From Anthoceros angustus (Eukaryota > Streptophyta > Anthocerotopsida > Anthocerotales > Anthocerotaceae), in assembly GCA_010909165.1 (NCBI GenBank), contig MU008227.1, positions 46,016 through 110,015 on the forward strand: a stretch of 64,000 bases of DNA, in the 5' to 3' direction. Shown here piece after piece: positions 10,930 through 20,861 of the stretch (positions are counted from its first letter, which is position 1; each line of letters begins with the position of its first letter). The notes under the pieces were generated by a model. The model was not told where the DNA came from, ran no database searches, and was given only the letters and a program-made list of their open reading frames with translations. A program made the position numbers and the translations under genes.

Positions 10930-12810
10930 CGATGCCCCCACCCAGCAAATGCACAGAAGAGGCGGCCAGGACGGAGTTGGCGGCTCCGGCCCACTCCGCG
11001 GCCGCCACCAATCCATAACAACAACAACGGCCGAGTCTCCGACTAACGGAATCAAGAGGCGGAAGACTACCATCAGCCAACGCAGACCCAGACGGCGCCT
11101 GCGGCTCTTGCCTCTACCAACGGAGTGGCAAGAAGCGGAGGAGGCAAGTGACGGGGCCAGTGACACGCCTCATGAGCTGGAGGCCACGGCAGCAACCCAC
11201 CCGAGCTCGTTCTGCCTCCGAACGGAGAGGCAAAGGGCTGCCCCGAACCCTTCATCACCTCCGAGCCGGAGGAAAAGGGCGGAGAAGGAGTTAGCTGCCA
11301 AGAGGGCCAAGGAAGAGAGGCTCGGACTCAAAGACTAGACCTAAGGGTCCCGATTAGTCCGGAGAGCTCGGCCCCACCGCCTCCGGATCGCAGATATGTC
11401 CCTTAACGGATCGGAGATGCCCATGCCCACGGACTGGCATCTCCCGCCAGTAGTCAGTGAGGAAAACGCTGCTGGGTTTTAGCTACCGTCATGGACTGAT
11501 GCTTTGGGGTCTTATGACTACCGAGAAGACCCAGGAGGTGGAGGCCACAAGAAGGCGATGGTGCCCTCCAGAGCAGTGGAGGCACCTGATGCTAAGAAGA
11601 AGGCGGAATCCTCGCTCGAATCGAGGAGGAAAACGCCTGGAGGCGGAGCGAGAGGTCCTGACGGTCCAAAGAAGACCGACTAAGATCCTTCACCGCAATA
11701 CCTGAAGGCATGCAGGAGGCCCAAGCACGGCTGAAGACCTCTCGCAAACGGGAGGCGGCTGAAGGAGGCGGAGGAGGGTCGAGGGCGCGGAGAACGCCCG
11801 CGACCGCCGAGGCGGCCAGACCAACACCAAGCCGGCGAGGCTCGTGTGAAGGCGGCGCGGAGGCGGAAGCCAGCCAAGGTCGATCGGGATCACTACCGAC
11901 GCGATGGAACCGTGGAGGGAGACGGGCGGGTGCTGCCTAACAAGGCCGTGTGGCAGTGGCCGGGCAAAGCGAGCCGCGAGGAAGAGATGGAGGCCAGACC
12001 CCGAAAATAGGGGACCTCCGTGCACTGCAGAAGTGAGGAGCTGCAGAGCCGGAAGAACACCGAGCCGCAACTCCAAGACGCGCTTGAGCAACACGGATTC
12101 TCAACGGAGAATCCAAGACTTCGAGCAGAGATAGAGCGCCCGCCTCAAGACGGAGAATAGGCGCGATCCAAGGAGTTGGACGCCGCCAGTCAAGAAGGAG
12201 CCGGAGAAAGCCGTGAGTCGGGCGAGATATCGCCCGCCCGGAGAAGGAAGTGGCGGACCTCCGGGTAAGGATGAACGGAGGGACGAGAGCGCTGGAGGAG
12301 GAGCAGAGGCTGCTTGTCCGATTGCGGGAGGCAGAGGGGGAGCTCAGCTCCATGGCCAGCAAATTGGTGGAGCTGCAACCGCGAAGGGAGGAGGAGCACG
12401 CCGAAAGCAAAGAAGGCCGCAGGAGGTGTTTGAGGCCGCCTTGGCGGCATCAAGGGAGTCCGCCCGCCAAGGGCTTGGCAAGCGTGGCGACGGAGACCTC
12501 AAGCAGGACAACACGCCACCGCCGAGCACCTTTGGAGGAGGGAGTACCGGTGCCCGAGCCCATGGAGGAGGCAATCCAAATGTTGACTCGACTTTGCCTA
12601 CTACCACGCCGAGCTTCTCAAGGCAATGGAGGTGTCGCGCCACCCACGGTGTGGACGGATTTCGATGGGTCAAGGAGCGAGGGAGGAGGGCCCCGAGATA
12701 GCACAAGACGAGGACCTTAGGAGCTACTGCTTGACGACAACAAAGAAAGGGGCCAAGTAGGGGGAGCATGGAGGAGCAAGACGAGGGAAGGTCAGCTGCC
12801 TGAGGTAAGC
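10930..12810 (+). pseudogene. retroelement coiled-coil ORF remnant, copy B
   Basis: It repeats the order of 7250-9010, including a KRAEKELAAKRAKEE segment near 11270-11320 and a coiled-coil segment with REAEGELSSMASKLVELQ near 12325-12375. Frames are interrupted every few hundred bases. The sequence is rich in heptad-compatible Leu/Glu/Lys/Arg, consistent with a coiled coil. It runs into the hairpin array and LTR that follow. Confidence 0.55.
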
Positions 12811-12954
12811 ACTGACCTCACCAAGGAGGGGAGGAGGGCCCCGGGGGCCGAGAAGAGGCGGCTCCGCAACCGAGAACCATGGAGGACCTGGGGTGGAACC
12901 ATTGAGAAGTCCAAATGGGGGAAACCCAGCTGCGAGTCCTGACTTTGTCCGACT

Positions 12955-13180
12955 GAAGAAAGGCCGGACCCCGAGGTCCGCCTTGAAGAAAGTCCGACCG
13001 TGAGGTCCAGTTTAGTGACGGACGGACCCCGAGGTCCGGACCAGGGAAGGTGCCCAAGACGGACCCAGGCGAGTCCAGACTCGAGGTCCAGACTTAAAGA
13101 AGACCGATCGAGGTCCCACCGGAGAGAAGACCTGACCCAGAGGTCCAAACTCCCGGAGTCGAGACTAGACCTCAAGTTCT
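12955..13180 (+). repeat. array of imperfect hairpins (CGGACC...GGTCCG), copy B
   Basis: Several units of about 25-45 bp carry inverted repeats around a four-base spacer. Examples are CGGACC-CCGA-GGTCCG at 12965-12980 and again at 13023-13038, with weaker units following. A related but not identical array sits on the opposite strand at 15560-15790 in copy D, in the same place relative to the LTR. Confidence 0.7.
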
Positions 13181-13236
13181 GCACTGTGGAGCTGGAGGGG
13201 CTACCAACCACAGAACTATCTCTTGAGGGCCCACAA

Positions 13237-14105
13237 CTGTGGCCCGCCACGAGATAAGAGAGGAGGGGAGGAGGATTTAGTGGTGATCGCCGCTGTCGCC
13301 GCCGCCAGTAGGCGCAATGACAGTAGTCTCGGGAGAGGTATAGGGCCCGCGGATCATCCGATTGCGCCGCATGTCGCTAGGGCTTGGCCGCCAAAGGCGA
13401 ATGGGCAACCCTGCACTCCACCACCATGTAGATAGGTGGAATAAGGGAAATAGTAGGGACATAGCGCACTGCCGCCATCGTAATAGGGTGTAATAAAGAC
13501 GCCGACCTTCGCGTAGTAAAAGAGGGCTAAGCCTAAGCAAAGTATCTTCTTGGTGTTGATGCCGCGATCTTCTGCAGCCCTTGTGTGCCTTCATGTGAGT
13601 CCCGAGTCAAAGCAGCCCGGCACCGGAGATCGATCAAGGTCCCGTGACGACCCTAACGTGTGGTGGTGTGTGTGCAGGAAGGGCGACCGGACCCTGCTCA
13701 TCTCGAAGACTCAAACGGACGGACCGGAACGCGGAGCCGTGAGGAACTTTGAGGGCGCGAGCCTTGACGGAGAGACCCGGCAGAGACCTGGAGGAGGTCC
13801 TGACCACAAGCAACCACCCGCAATTTTCCAAGGATAATGAGGAAGTGTGAATGGTGAGAGGAACGACCGTAGGGACGAGTGACAAACTTGAATGATACGG
13901 ACGCCGAACGGGTCCTTAAACGCTTGGCCACGCCTTCGTCCGGTGAACGCAGTTGTTAGCCGTAAAAACGAATGTGTGTGTTGAGTCCTAAACGGTACTA
14001 CGTGAGGTGAGAAACGATTAAAACGTGGCCAACGGAGCCTATCATTCTCTTGGGAACGACCTCCTTACGACATCGACGGATTGTCTGATCGCCGGTGACG
14101 CGGCA
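13237..14105 (+). repeat. LTR of gypsy-like element, copy B
   Basis: About 870 bp shared, inverted, with 15505-14600. Conserved patches include GAGATAAGAGGAGG near 13252, the AATAAAG region near 13490, CCTAACGTGTGGTGGTG near 13650, a GGGTCCTTAAACG patch near 13910 and TATCATTCTCTTGGGAACG near 14040. The right end, ...GGCA, is fixed by the primer-binding site that follows. The left end is approximate. Confidence 0.7.
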
Positions 14106-14107
14106 TT

Positions 14108-14125
14108 TGGCGCCTGGTCGGGAAT
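14108..14125 (+). promoter_or_regulatory. gypsy primer-binding site (TGGCGCC type)
   Basis: TGGCGCCTGGTCGGGAAT follows directly on the LTR end. Plant gypsy elements commonly have TTTGGCGCC followed by a GGGGA-like stretch at this position, complementary to a tRNA 3' end. This fixes the polarity: the LTR at 13237-14105 acts as a 5' LTR for the gag that follows. Confidence 0.75.
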
Positions 14126-14156
14126 GAGATCACTCCGTAGCCTAGTGGGAAGGTAA

Positions 14157-14590
14157 GTGTGGATGCGTGGAGGACGTGAGGTAGTCAAGAACGAATTGCT
14201 GAGTGAGCCGGACGTTGTGACCGCCAGAGCGCTCCGAGCGCAGGCACGTGAGAGGCGACGAGCTCAACGTGAGAGCTCCAGCCGGCAGGTAAGCACGGTA
14301 GACTTGTCGGATCGTGAGGAGGAAGTAGCACAAAGTCAGGCGGCAGTAAGGGGAGTGGTTCCTCAACCCCTGCTGGTCGTGGCGATGGCAACAACATCGA
14401 CCAAGCAAGCGTACTCTCTCTTTGGAGGTAAGAAGGAGAGGGACGCGGAAACCTTCGTGGAGGATTTCGTGTCTCAAGTAGCTTCAACGAGAAGGTTGAT
14501 CTGTGCCTCATCCAAATTGCTCTAGGGGTCTCTGGGAACAATGCCTGGTGGTACCGGAGGAAGTAAAGCCACCACGCCCCGTGGCGCGAT
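14157..14590 (+). pseudogene. gypsy gag 5' end, truncated
   Basis: A frame of 122 codons from 14157 with a charged, Arg-rich N-terminus, then MATTSTKQAYSLFGGKKERD and a segment corresponding to 9290-9420. A frameshift near 14480 moves the frame. The sequence then stops near 14590, where an inverted LTR (copy D) abuts it. The product would be the N-terminal third of a gag protein. Confidence 0.6.
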
Positions 14591-14599
14591 TTCACTGGC

Positions 14600-15505
14600 C
14601 ACCGGCACAATCCCGTGTCGTTGTAGTAAGGAGTCCGTTCCCAAGAGAATGATAAGCTCCGTTTGCCTTGTTTTGATCGATTCTTACCCTACTTTGTGAC
14701 CGCTCAACCTTAACACACACACAATCGTCGTTTTGCACCTAACTATTCATAATGTTCACCGAACAGGCCCGGTGTGGCCAAACGTTTAAGGACCCGTTTG
14801 CGTCCGTATCGTTCACGCACGTCACTCGTTCCTCTAGTCCGTTCCTCTCACCACTCTCACTACACTCATCAACTTTGGGAAAGAACGCAAGTGGCTACAG
14901 TCACCTCCTCCTGCTCAACCGCCTCTCCGGCTTTGCACGCCTCCCGAGTTCCTCCGGCTTCACACGCCTTCCGATCCGCTCGGCCGACGGGCCGCCCGAA
15001 CGAACAAGGGTCCCGCCGCCTTCCACACACACCACCACCACACGTTAGGGTCCGCCACTGTGACTCGATCTCTCGGCGCCGTGCCTTTCGGTGACTCAGA
15101 CTCACGTTAGCAAGAAGACACACAAAGGTCCGTAAGAAAACGCAGATCAACACCAAGAGAAGATGATTTATTCAAAGCGGCCCTCACTTTTATACTACGC
15201 CAAGGTCGACGCCTTTATTACACCTCTATTCGAACGCCAGGCCACAGCCCTAAACGCCGCCTACTATCCCCTATTCCTCCTATCGCCGCTTGGCAAGGCT
15301 GGGCCGATGGCCTCGATTCCTTCAGCACCGCGCCCAAAGCCGAGCTCCGACGATCACGTGCGCCCAATCAAATGATCCGTGAGGCGGACCCTTCCTCCTC
15401 CGGGGGTTCGGGTCGCGCCACGGCGGTGGTCGACAACGGCGGTCACCACTAAATCTTCCTCGCCTCCTCTTATCTCAAGGCCTCGCAATGGGCCTCCAGG
15501 CCGGA
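14600..15505 (-). repeat. inverted LTR, copy D
   Basis: The reverse complement of 13237-14105 with moderate divergence. It keeps a cleaner TATA-like GTATAAAAG near 15190-15198 and a polyadenylation-type AATAAA near 15170 on the minus strand. Following minus-strand order, coiled-coil ORF, hairpin array and LTR come in that sequence, so this reads as the 3' end of its element. Confidence 0.65.
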
Positions 15506-15559
15506 TCTGGGCCGTGATTGGTGGCTCTCCTCCACTTCCTGAAGTTCGACCTCGTGGAC

Positions 15560-15790
15560 CCTGGCCCCACTGAGTCCGGACCTCTAGGTCCGGGGTCTTC
15601 TCCGGGGTCCCAGGCTCGTGTCCGCTCGAGTCCGGACCTGGGTCCGGACTTGCCTCCGGGTCCGGCCTGACCCAACCCTTCCCTAGAGTCCGAACCTCGT
15701 GGTTCGGACTCACACTAGAGTTTGGATCTCAAGTCCAAACTCCTTCGTGGGCCTGGACTTGATCCGCCTTTTCTCAGAGTCCGGACTTTG
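15560..15790 (-). repeat. array of hairpins, copy D
   Basis: Units with perfect stems and four-base loops: CCGGACC-TCTA-GGTCCGG at 15576-15593 and an 11-bp stem GAGTCCGAACC-TCGT-GGTTCGGACTC at 15686-15711. A third unit at about 15716-15742 pairs GAGTTTGGA with TCCAAACTC. Stem sequences differ between units but pairing is kept. Confidence 0.75.
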
Positions 15791-15799
15791 TCCTGACCG

Positions 15800-16810
15800 C
15801 AGTTCTCACGCCTCCTGCTGATCACGGCTCATCCACCGAGCCTCCTTGGTTCCCGAATGCCCGGCGACCTTTCCAGCCTCCCAAGATCCGCCTCCTTCCT
15901 TCCATGTGAGGGTGCCGAGTGCTTACCTCCGGTAGCGACCTTCCTCCTCCCCGCCGCTCTCTCGCCGCGCTGCCAAATGGCCCTTGTGGCTCCCGTACGC
16001 ACTGCCCCGGGTCCGGCCCTCCCTTGCACCTCCTTCCCGACCTTTCCGGGAGTCCACCTCCGCCTAGGGTGGCGCAGACCTCCAGCCTTGAGGAGCTCAT
16101 GTGGTAGAGGCGGTCGGACCGACTTCATGAATCGCCTTCCTCCACATGAGCCCCGAGCACCTTGCAGACTTCTCCTCCAGAGGTGCTCCGGCAATGGGCA
16201 TGTCGTCCCCGCCGCCTCTGTGGCTAAGCTTAGTCACCGTAGGCGGGCGGACTCTTGAGGCCGCTGGCTCACATTCCTGCAGCCTCACGTCGACGCTTCT
16301 CAATTTCGTTCCAGCCCGCCTTATGGCCATGGAGCCGAGCTCCTTCGCTTCCTACAACCGGACGAGCAATGCTTTCTCCTCCGCTCACTCTTTCCCGAGG
16401 TCCGCCATTTTCCAAAGCGGGCTGTATCCCCTGCCTCGACTTCACTGCCATCTCCTCGCCGCAGCCTTTGCGACGCCGAACTCCTTGCACCACGCCTATT
16501 CTCCTCCGTCTTCAAAGCGGAGCTGGAGGCATTCTATCTCTCGCTCAAGTCTTGATTCTCTGAGAACCCCTGCCTCAAGGCCTTGGAGTTGCAACCCAAG
16601 GTGTCCTTGCTGCCCTCCAGCCTCCCCGCCGCCTCTACCTCCCGCACTGCACTCGAGGTCCCCGATCTCCCGGTGACCTCGTGCCTCCTCACGGCCGACC
16701 GTTTGCTCCTCACGCCTTCGCCTTCAAAGTTGGCTCCGCCCCACTCGCCTGCCCACCGGCTTCGATCACGCCGATAGTGATCGCGGTCGCCGCTGCAGCC
16801 CGACCTGTGC
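15800..16810 (-). pseudogene. retroelement coiled-coil ORF remnant, copy D
   Basis: The minus strand repeats part of the coiled-coil region. The patch GCGATCACTATCGGCGTGAT near 16760-16780 matches 8095-8114, and the segment MEGRR.ILGG near 15890-15910 matches 9037. Frames are broken. It ends near 16810, where the sequence changes composition to AT-richer DNA. Confidence 0.55.
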
Positions 16811-16849
16811 AAGAGCCTCAGAACCCTTTCACTTCGAGAGAGAGGACTG

Positions 16850-19800
16850 CCTTGTAGGAAATCTGCCAGATCTTCCTGAACAGGGACTATGGGACAAAGA
16901 ATGGTGCATCCATGAAGAAGGCACTGATTCCACTCAGGCAAACTTTGATCCCATCCTAGTCTTGTGGGTCAATGGATACATGGACGTGCTAAAGACACAG
17001 AAGATAGTGGTGGGTTACATCCTATGGGCCTGGAAGTACTAGGTCAGATCAAAGGTGAGAGTGAAGCTTTTGATCTGCACCATGAAAGAGAAGTTTTATA
17101 TGAAGACCTCAAATTATCATCGGATGCTTGGGTTGAGTGCGGACAAGTTGATTCCGAGATGCTACAGCACACCAGACTTCCAGACAGGACTTGATGTTGC
17201 TTTTACACTCAACAAGCTGAGCCTACTTCTATTCTTTGCCGTTAGGAGCTGGGTAGTTGAGGTTTTGGTTGTGCCCTGCTGACCTTGTGGATAGGCCTGC
17301 GGCGAGCATGCGCACGCATCAGCAGACGGGGCCTAGTGCGCGACCGGCCGCTAGTATGAAATTGTCTTCGTATCACCTTGTTCGTGCACTAGTGCGCGTG
17401 GAGAGGCCAGTGCGCCCACAAGTGCGCACACTGGCCCAAAGCCTCATACTAGTGCGCGCACTTGCCCCTTGGACTCCGGAAAATGTGCGCACTGGGGCCA
17501 GTGCGCGCACTTGTGTACTCACTCGGGTGTATTTTTGGCCTACAGTATGCTAATCCCTTAATGGTTGTCTTTTGCCAGACGTTTATGAATGCGCTCACAT
17601 TTATCTGCAAAGAGATCGTAGTTGGCTTGAATATGACGAAGATGGACGAGCAAGTGGTCACCAACCTGGCCAGGAGATTATATTTAAGAGGGAGTGTATT
17701 TATGAAGAGGCGGATGATGAAGCCATGGATTTGAACGCACATGAGGATATCAACAAGAATGAGAAAATGCATAGCGAGGGGGCATCCAAACTGTCCTCAA
17801 ATGCATAAAAAAATAAATTGTTTTGCCATCAGCAGAACAAATATTACAGAGCTTAGAAGAAATCCGGCATGAATCTGAAGTAGAAAGAGCAAGGGGATAT
17901 ATAGTCGAAAGAGAAAAAGGGAACAAGACAGGCCATGACAAAGACCAAGACGAGGAAATAGATGAGAAACTTCAGGAAACTTCAGGCGAGTGATAACCAA
18001 TGCAGTTATGACAAACAACGATAGAGTGGAGCGAGCACAGCAGAACAGGGATCCTCTTAACCAAATTCGGGAGTCCGAGCACAAAAAGAGATGCATACCT
18101 CATACTGACATGGTTGCCATCACCAAGCTGAGAAGTGCTAATTATTTAACCTGTGATGCTCAAATCCGAAGAGTAGATGAGTCTTGGGGAAAGCATCTTC
18201 TCCGAGAAATAAAAAAGGGACCAGAGCAAGAAGGAGTCTCCCCCTGCTTTGTATGATAGACCCAAGAGAGTGCTCAACGGTCGAGAACTATGATAAGGAT
18301 AAGCTGAAGAAACAACAACACACTATGGGAGTCTTAGGTGGAAATCATAGCTCCTATGCTTTCCAAAGACTATATGTAGAAGACTCAGAGAATTCGCACT
18401 ACCAATATATGGAAGCCCATATCTATGTACATGGAGATGAGATGATTGGCCACGATCACAATGTTACAATGAGATGTCGGAAAGCGTATGTCTTTCATCG
18501 AGCAAGTTTGATACATCTACGATGAGATGAAGATTGCAGCTGCGGATGGCGTCAACATTACTATCGAATGGAAACACAATCTTTACAGGATGCTCGGCGT
18601 TATAAGCGATGCTGCAGACCGAGAAGATATGCAACGGTTTGTAGACCGCTGTGCTCTGCATTGTGAGTATCCCGGCGCATGTCTGAGATACGGTGGATGA
18701 AGTATTCGACCTTTGGGAGAAAGGTGAGCTGCTTGAGCAGAGAAACCGCAAAAAGGGAAGCAAAAGAGGTAAATCAAAGCGCGGAGGCCCAGACCCAGAA
18801 CTTGCAGTACGTGACCCTAATCTCATGATAAAGCCAATGCATGCGACGAACTGGCGGGCATTCCAGGGTATGCCTCCTGGAGAGGCAGGCAACCGTATTA
18901 TGCTCTCAACATTGGAGAAAGTAATTCAGGGAGAGTTAAGCGTGAGTGGCATGAAAAAGTGGATCATAAAGGCAAAGAAGTTAAATGTTATCCAAACAGC
19001 TTTCTGTTTAGGTTTACGGTGTACTTCATTTGGTGAAGTTGAGAGAGAGTACCCAAGGCACTCTACGGCGGATGACATCGCAAAGTTTCAACCGGTCTTC
19101 AACTACATTGTAAGTTATTAGTTGTTGTTGTTGCTATCTGGTACTAGGGGTTAGGATGCATGAACTAGTTTGCGTATCTCCCATCAACGTCACAATTCAC
19201 AAGGCATTTTTTTTGCGCGCAGACTTTAAAGCAGCCGGAAGAGTACAAAGAAAAAGTCATTCAAGATAGCTTCAAAGAGCATATCAACGCAGCAAGGAAC
19301 TGGAAGAGGGTAGAAGACCTTCAGAGAGAACTAGCAGAGGAGGACAACGATGCTAAACTATCCATGTTGCAAGTCTCAAAAAGCAAACAAAAAGTCAAGT
19401 ACCAAGTAATCACCGGTGATATCCAAGAAATGGCCGCCTATCTTGGAAAGCGGGAATACAAACTGTTGGTTGTTGACTTGCCAAGAGGGAATTTATCAGA
19501 ATCATGGGATAAGGAGATGACATCTGAAGATTTTGAAAAAATCATGGACAAGTTCATGATAGTGACGGTCTACAAAACCTTTTGAGTGATATTTATACAT
19601 GGTCCAGATCAGATGCAAGACGTTCGGAATGCGCTGCGTAAATGGTGTGGGCGCGGAGGTGTTCATACCATGGTGTGGGAGAAAGACAATTTGGTTATTG
19701 ACGAAGGTCTATATGAGACCTGCGAATACTTTACAGTGAGGTATGGTGTCCACCCAAAAGTGGAACATGCGAGGAAATGCAGTGTGTTATGCAATAGTGG

Positions 19801-19965
19801 AGTCGAGGAAATTGGAGCCATGCTTGCTTTCATTAGACACAACGCCGTCGTGAAAGAGCTTTTGAATGTTTCAAACGATAGTCATGTGGTTTGCCCTTAC
19901 CAGAAACCAATAAGGCTTATGATTATGCTTTATGACCTTTTCACCGAAAGAGGGGACCAAGATTA
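16850..19965 (+). pseudogene. degenerate ParB-like / N4-N6 DNA methyltransferase fusion gene
   Basis: Coding-like pieces in different frames share one direction. 17579-17808 and 17815-17993 are acidic and helical. 18000-18525 includes a DPRECSTVENYDKDKL segment, LGGNHSSYAFQRLY and a DHN triplet, as in ParB/sulfiredoxin-like domains. 18530-18670 and 18693-19105 form a helical middle region. After a GT-AG intron (19105-19221), 19222-19965 reads as a beta-class DNA methyltransferase: GDIQEM.AYL, then VVDLPRGNLSESWDKEM, then CPYQKPIRLM. The catalytic DPPY-type motif has become DLPR, a stop interrupts at 19583-19585, and the frame ends where the glycine-rich SAM-binding motif is expected. It is therefore dead. 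Family assignment is by motif order only. The N-terminal limit is uncertain. Confidence 0.6.
17290..17578 (+). repeat. palindrome cluster in a probable intron (GTGCGCGCAC)
   Basis: Repeated AGTGCGC/GCGCACT half-sites, including a perfect 9-bp stem GCGCACTGG-GG-CCAGTGCGC at 17487-17506 and GTGCGCGCAC at 17453-17462 and 17501-17510. A good splice acceptor (ttttgccag) follows at 17570-17578. This suggests the cluster lies inside an intron of the methyltransferase-like relic. Confidence 0.55.
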
Positions 19966-20861
19966 GCGTGAGGGGAAGTCTCATATGTCCACGTGAAGTC
20001 ACCAAAATTAGCGTGAAAAAAATCTGCTAACGTTTCATTGCCACAAAGCGTTTTATTACCACAAAAAGTTTGGCCCTACGGGTATCATCGTGGGCTCGTC
20101 CATACTCACCCTCTTGTGCACGTCACCTTAGGCTGGCCGTAAGAGCCGTCCCAACATCCAGCAAGACCACCACCTTTGATTGTAATAGTTTACCAAAATG
20201 TTCCATACCTTACGTCCCAGAGATAATATCGCAAAGGAGTACGTTCGATCAATTTGGTGGGGTTCAACTCCACATGCAAACACAATAGCATCTAGAAACC
20301 ACAAAATATATCAAACAACCAAAACAACTGTTCATCGGATCGGGTAAGCACGGAGGAACGTTGAGAGTTAACTCAGCCTAGCATCCTCAGTGCATTCACC
20401 TCCGGATCAGGTCCGCAACTTCCAGCTAAACGAGGCTATCTAGTTGTACACGGCCTCTTGTCAAAACTGTGATGGCGATATACAATGTCATCTAGTGGCC
20501 CACGTAAACACGGCCAATAAGCTACAAACAACTCCGGCAAGGGTAAATGCCCTGCATCTGGAGAGCCTTCAACCCCTCAAGCCATCATCGACCTGCAAGA
20601 TGGGAGAACAACCAACAACGCCCGGTCAGTAAGTCTGTATTATAGCTCGAGAAGGTGTATTATAGCTCGAGAAGGCATGAAAAAAACGACCTCATCGGAA
20701 TTGAGGACCCACCCCACCGCTTGCTGTTAAGGGATCCTTCAAGCACAGGGTGTAACAGCGCCCTTCGCGTGCTATCATTGAGGCTCCTCAAGAAGGTTCA
20801 GGTCTTAAACCCAAATCCACGTCTACCACTACAGCTGCATTGACTTGCCCCAAGCTTCCAT
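19966..20861. other. spacer, no gene seen
   Basis: AT-moderate sequence between the methyltransferase relic and the 3' end of the ARIADNE gene. It contains a short tandem duplication of GTATTATAGCTCGAGAAGG at 20636-20674. Small open frames show no recognisable protein. Part will be the 3' UTR of the minus-strand gene. Confidence 0.5.

Noticed and set aside
16850-17041. Open frame LVGNLPDLPEQGLWDKEW... before the methyltransferase relic
   Set aside because: Not placed with confidence: no match to the ParB or methyltransferase parts, so it was not counted as a domain.
17257-17553. Open frame of 98 codons over the GTGCGC repeats
   Set aside because: Composition follows the palindromic repeat, no domain is seen, and splice signals suggest an intron.
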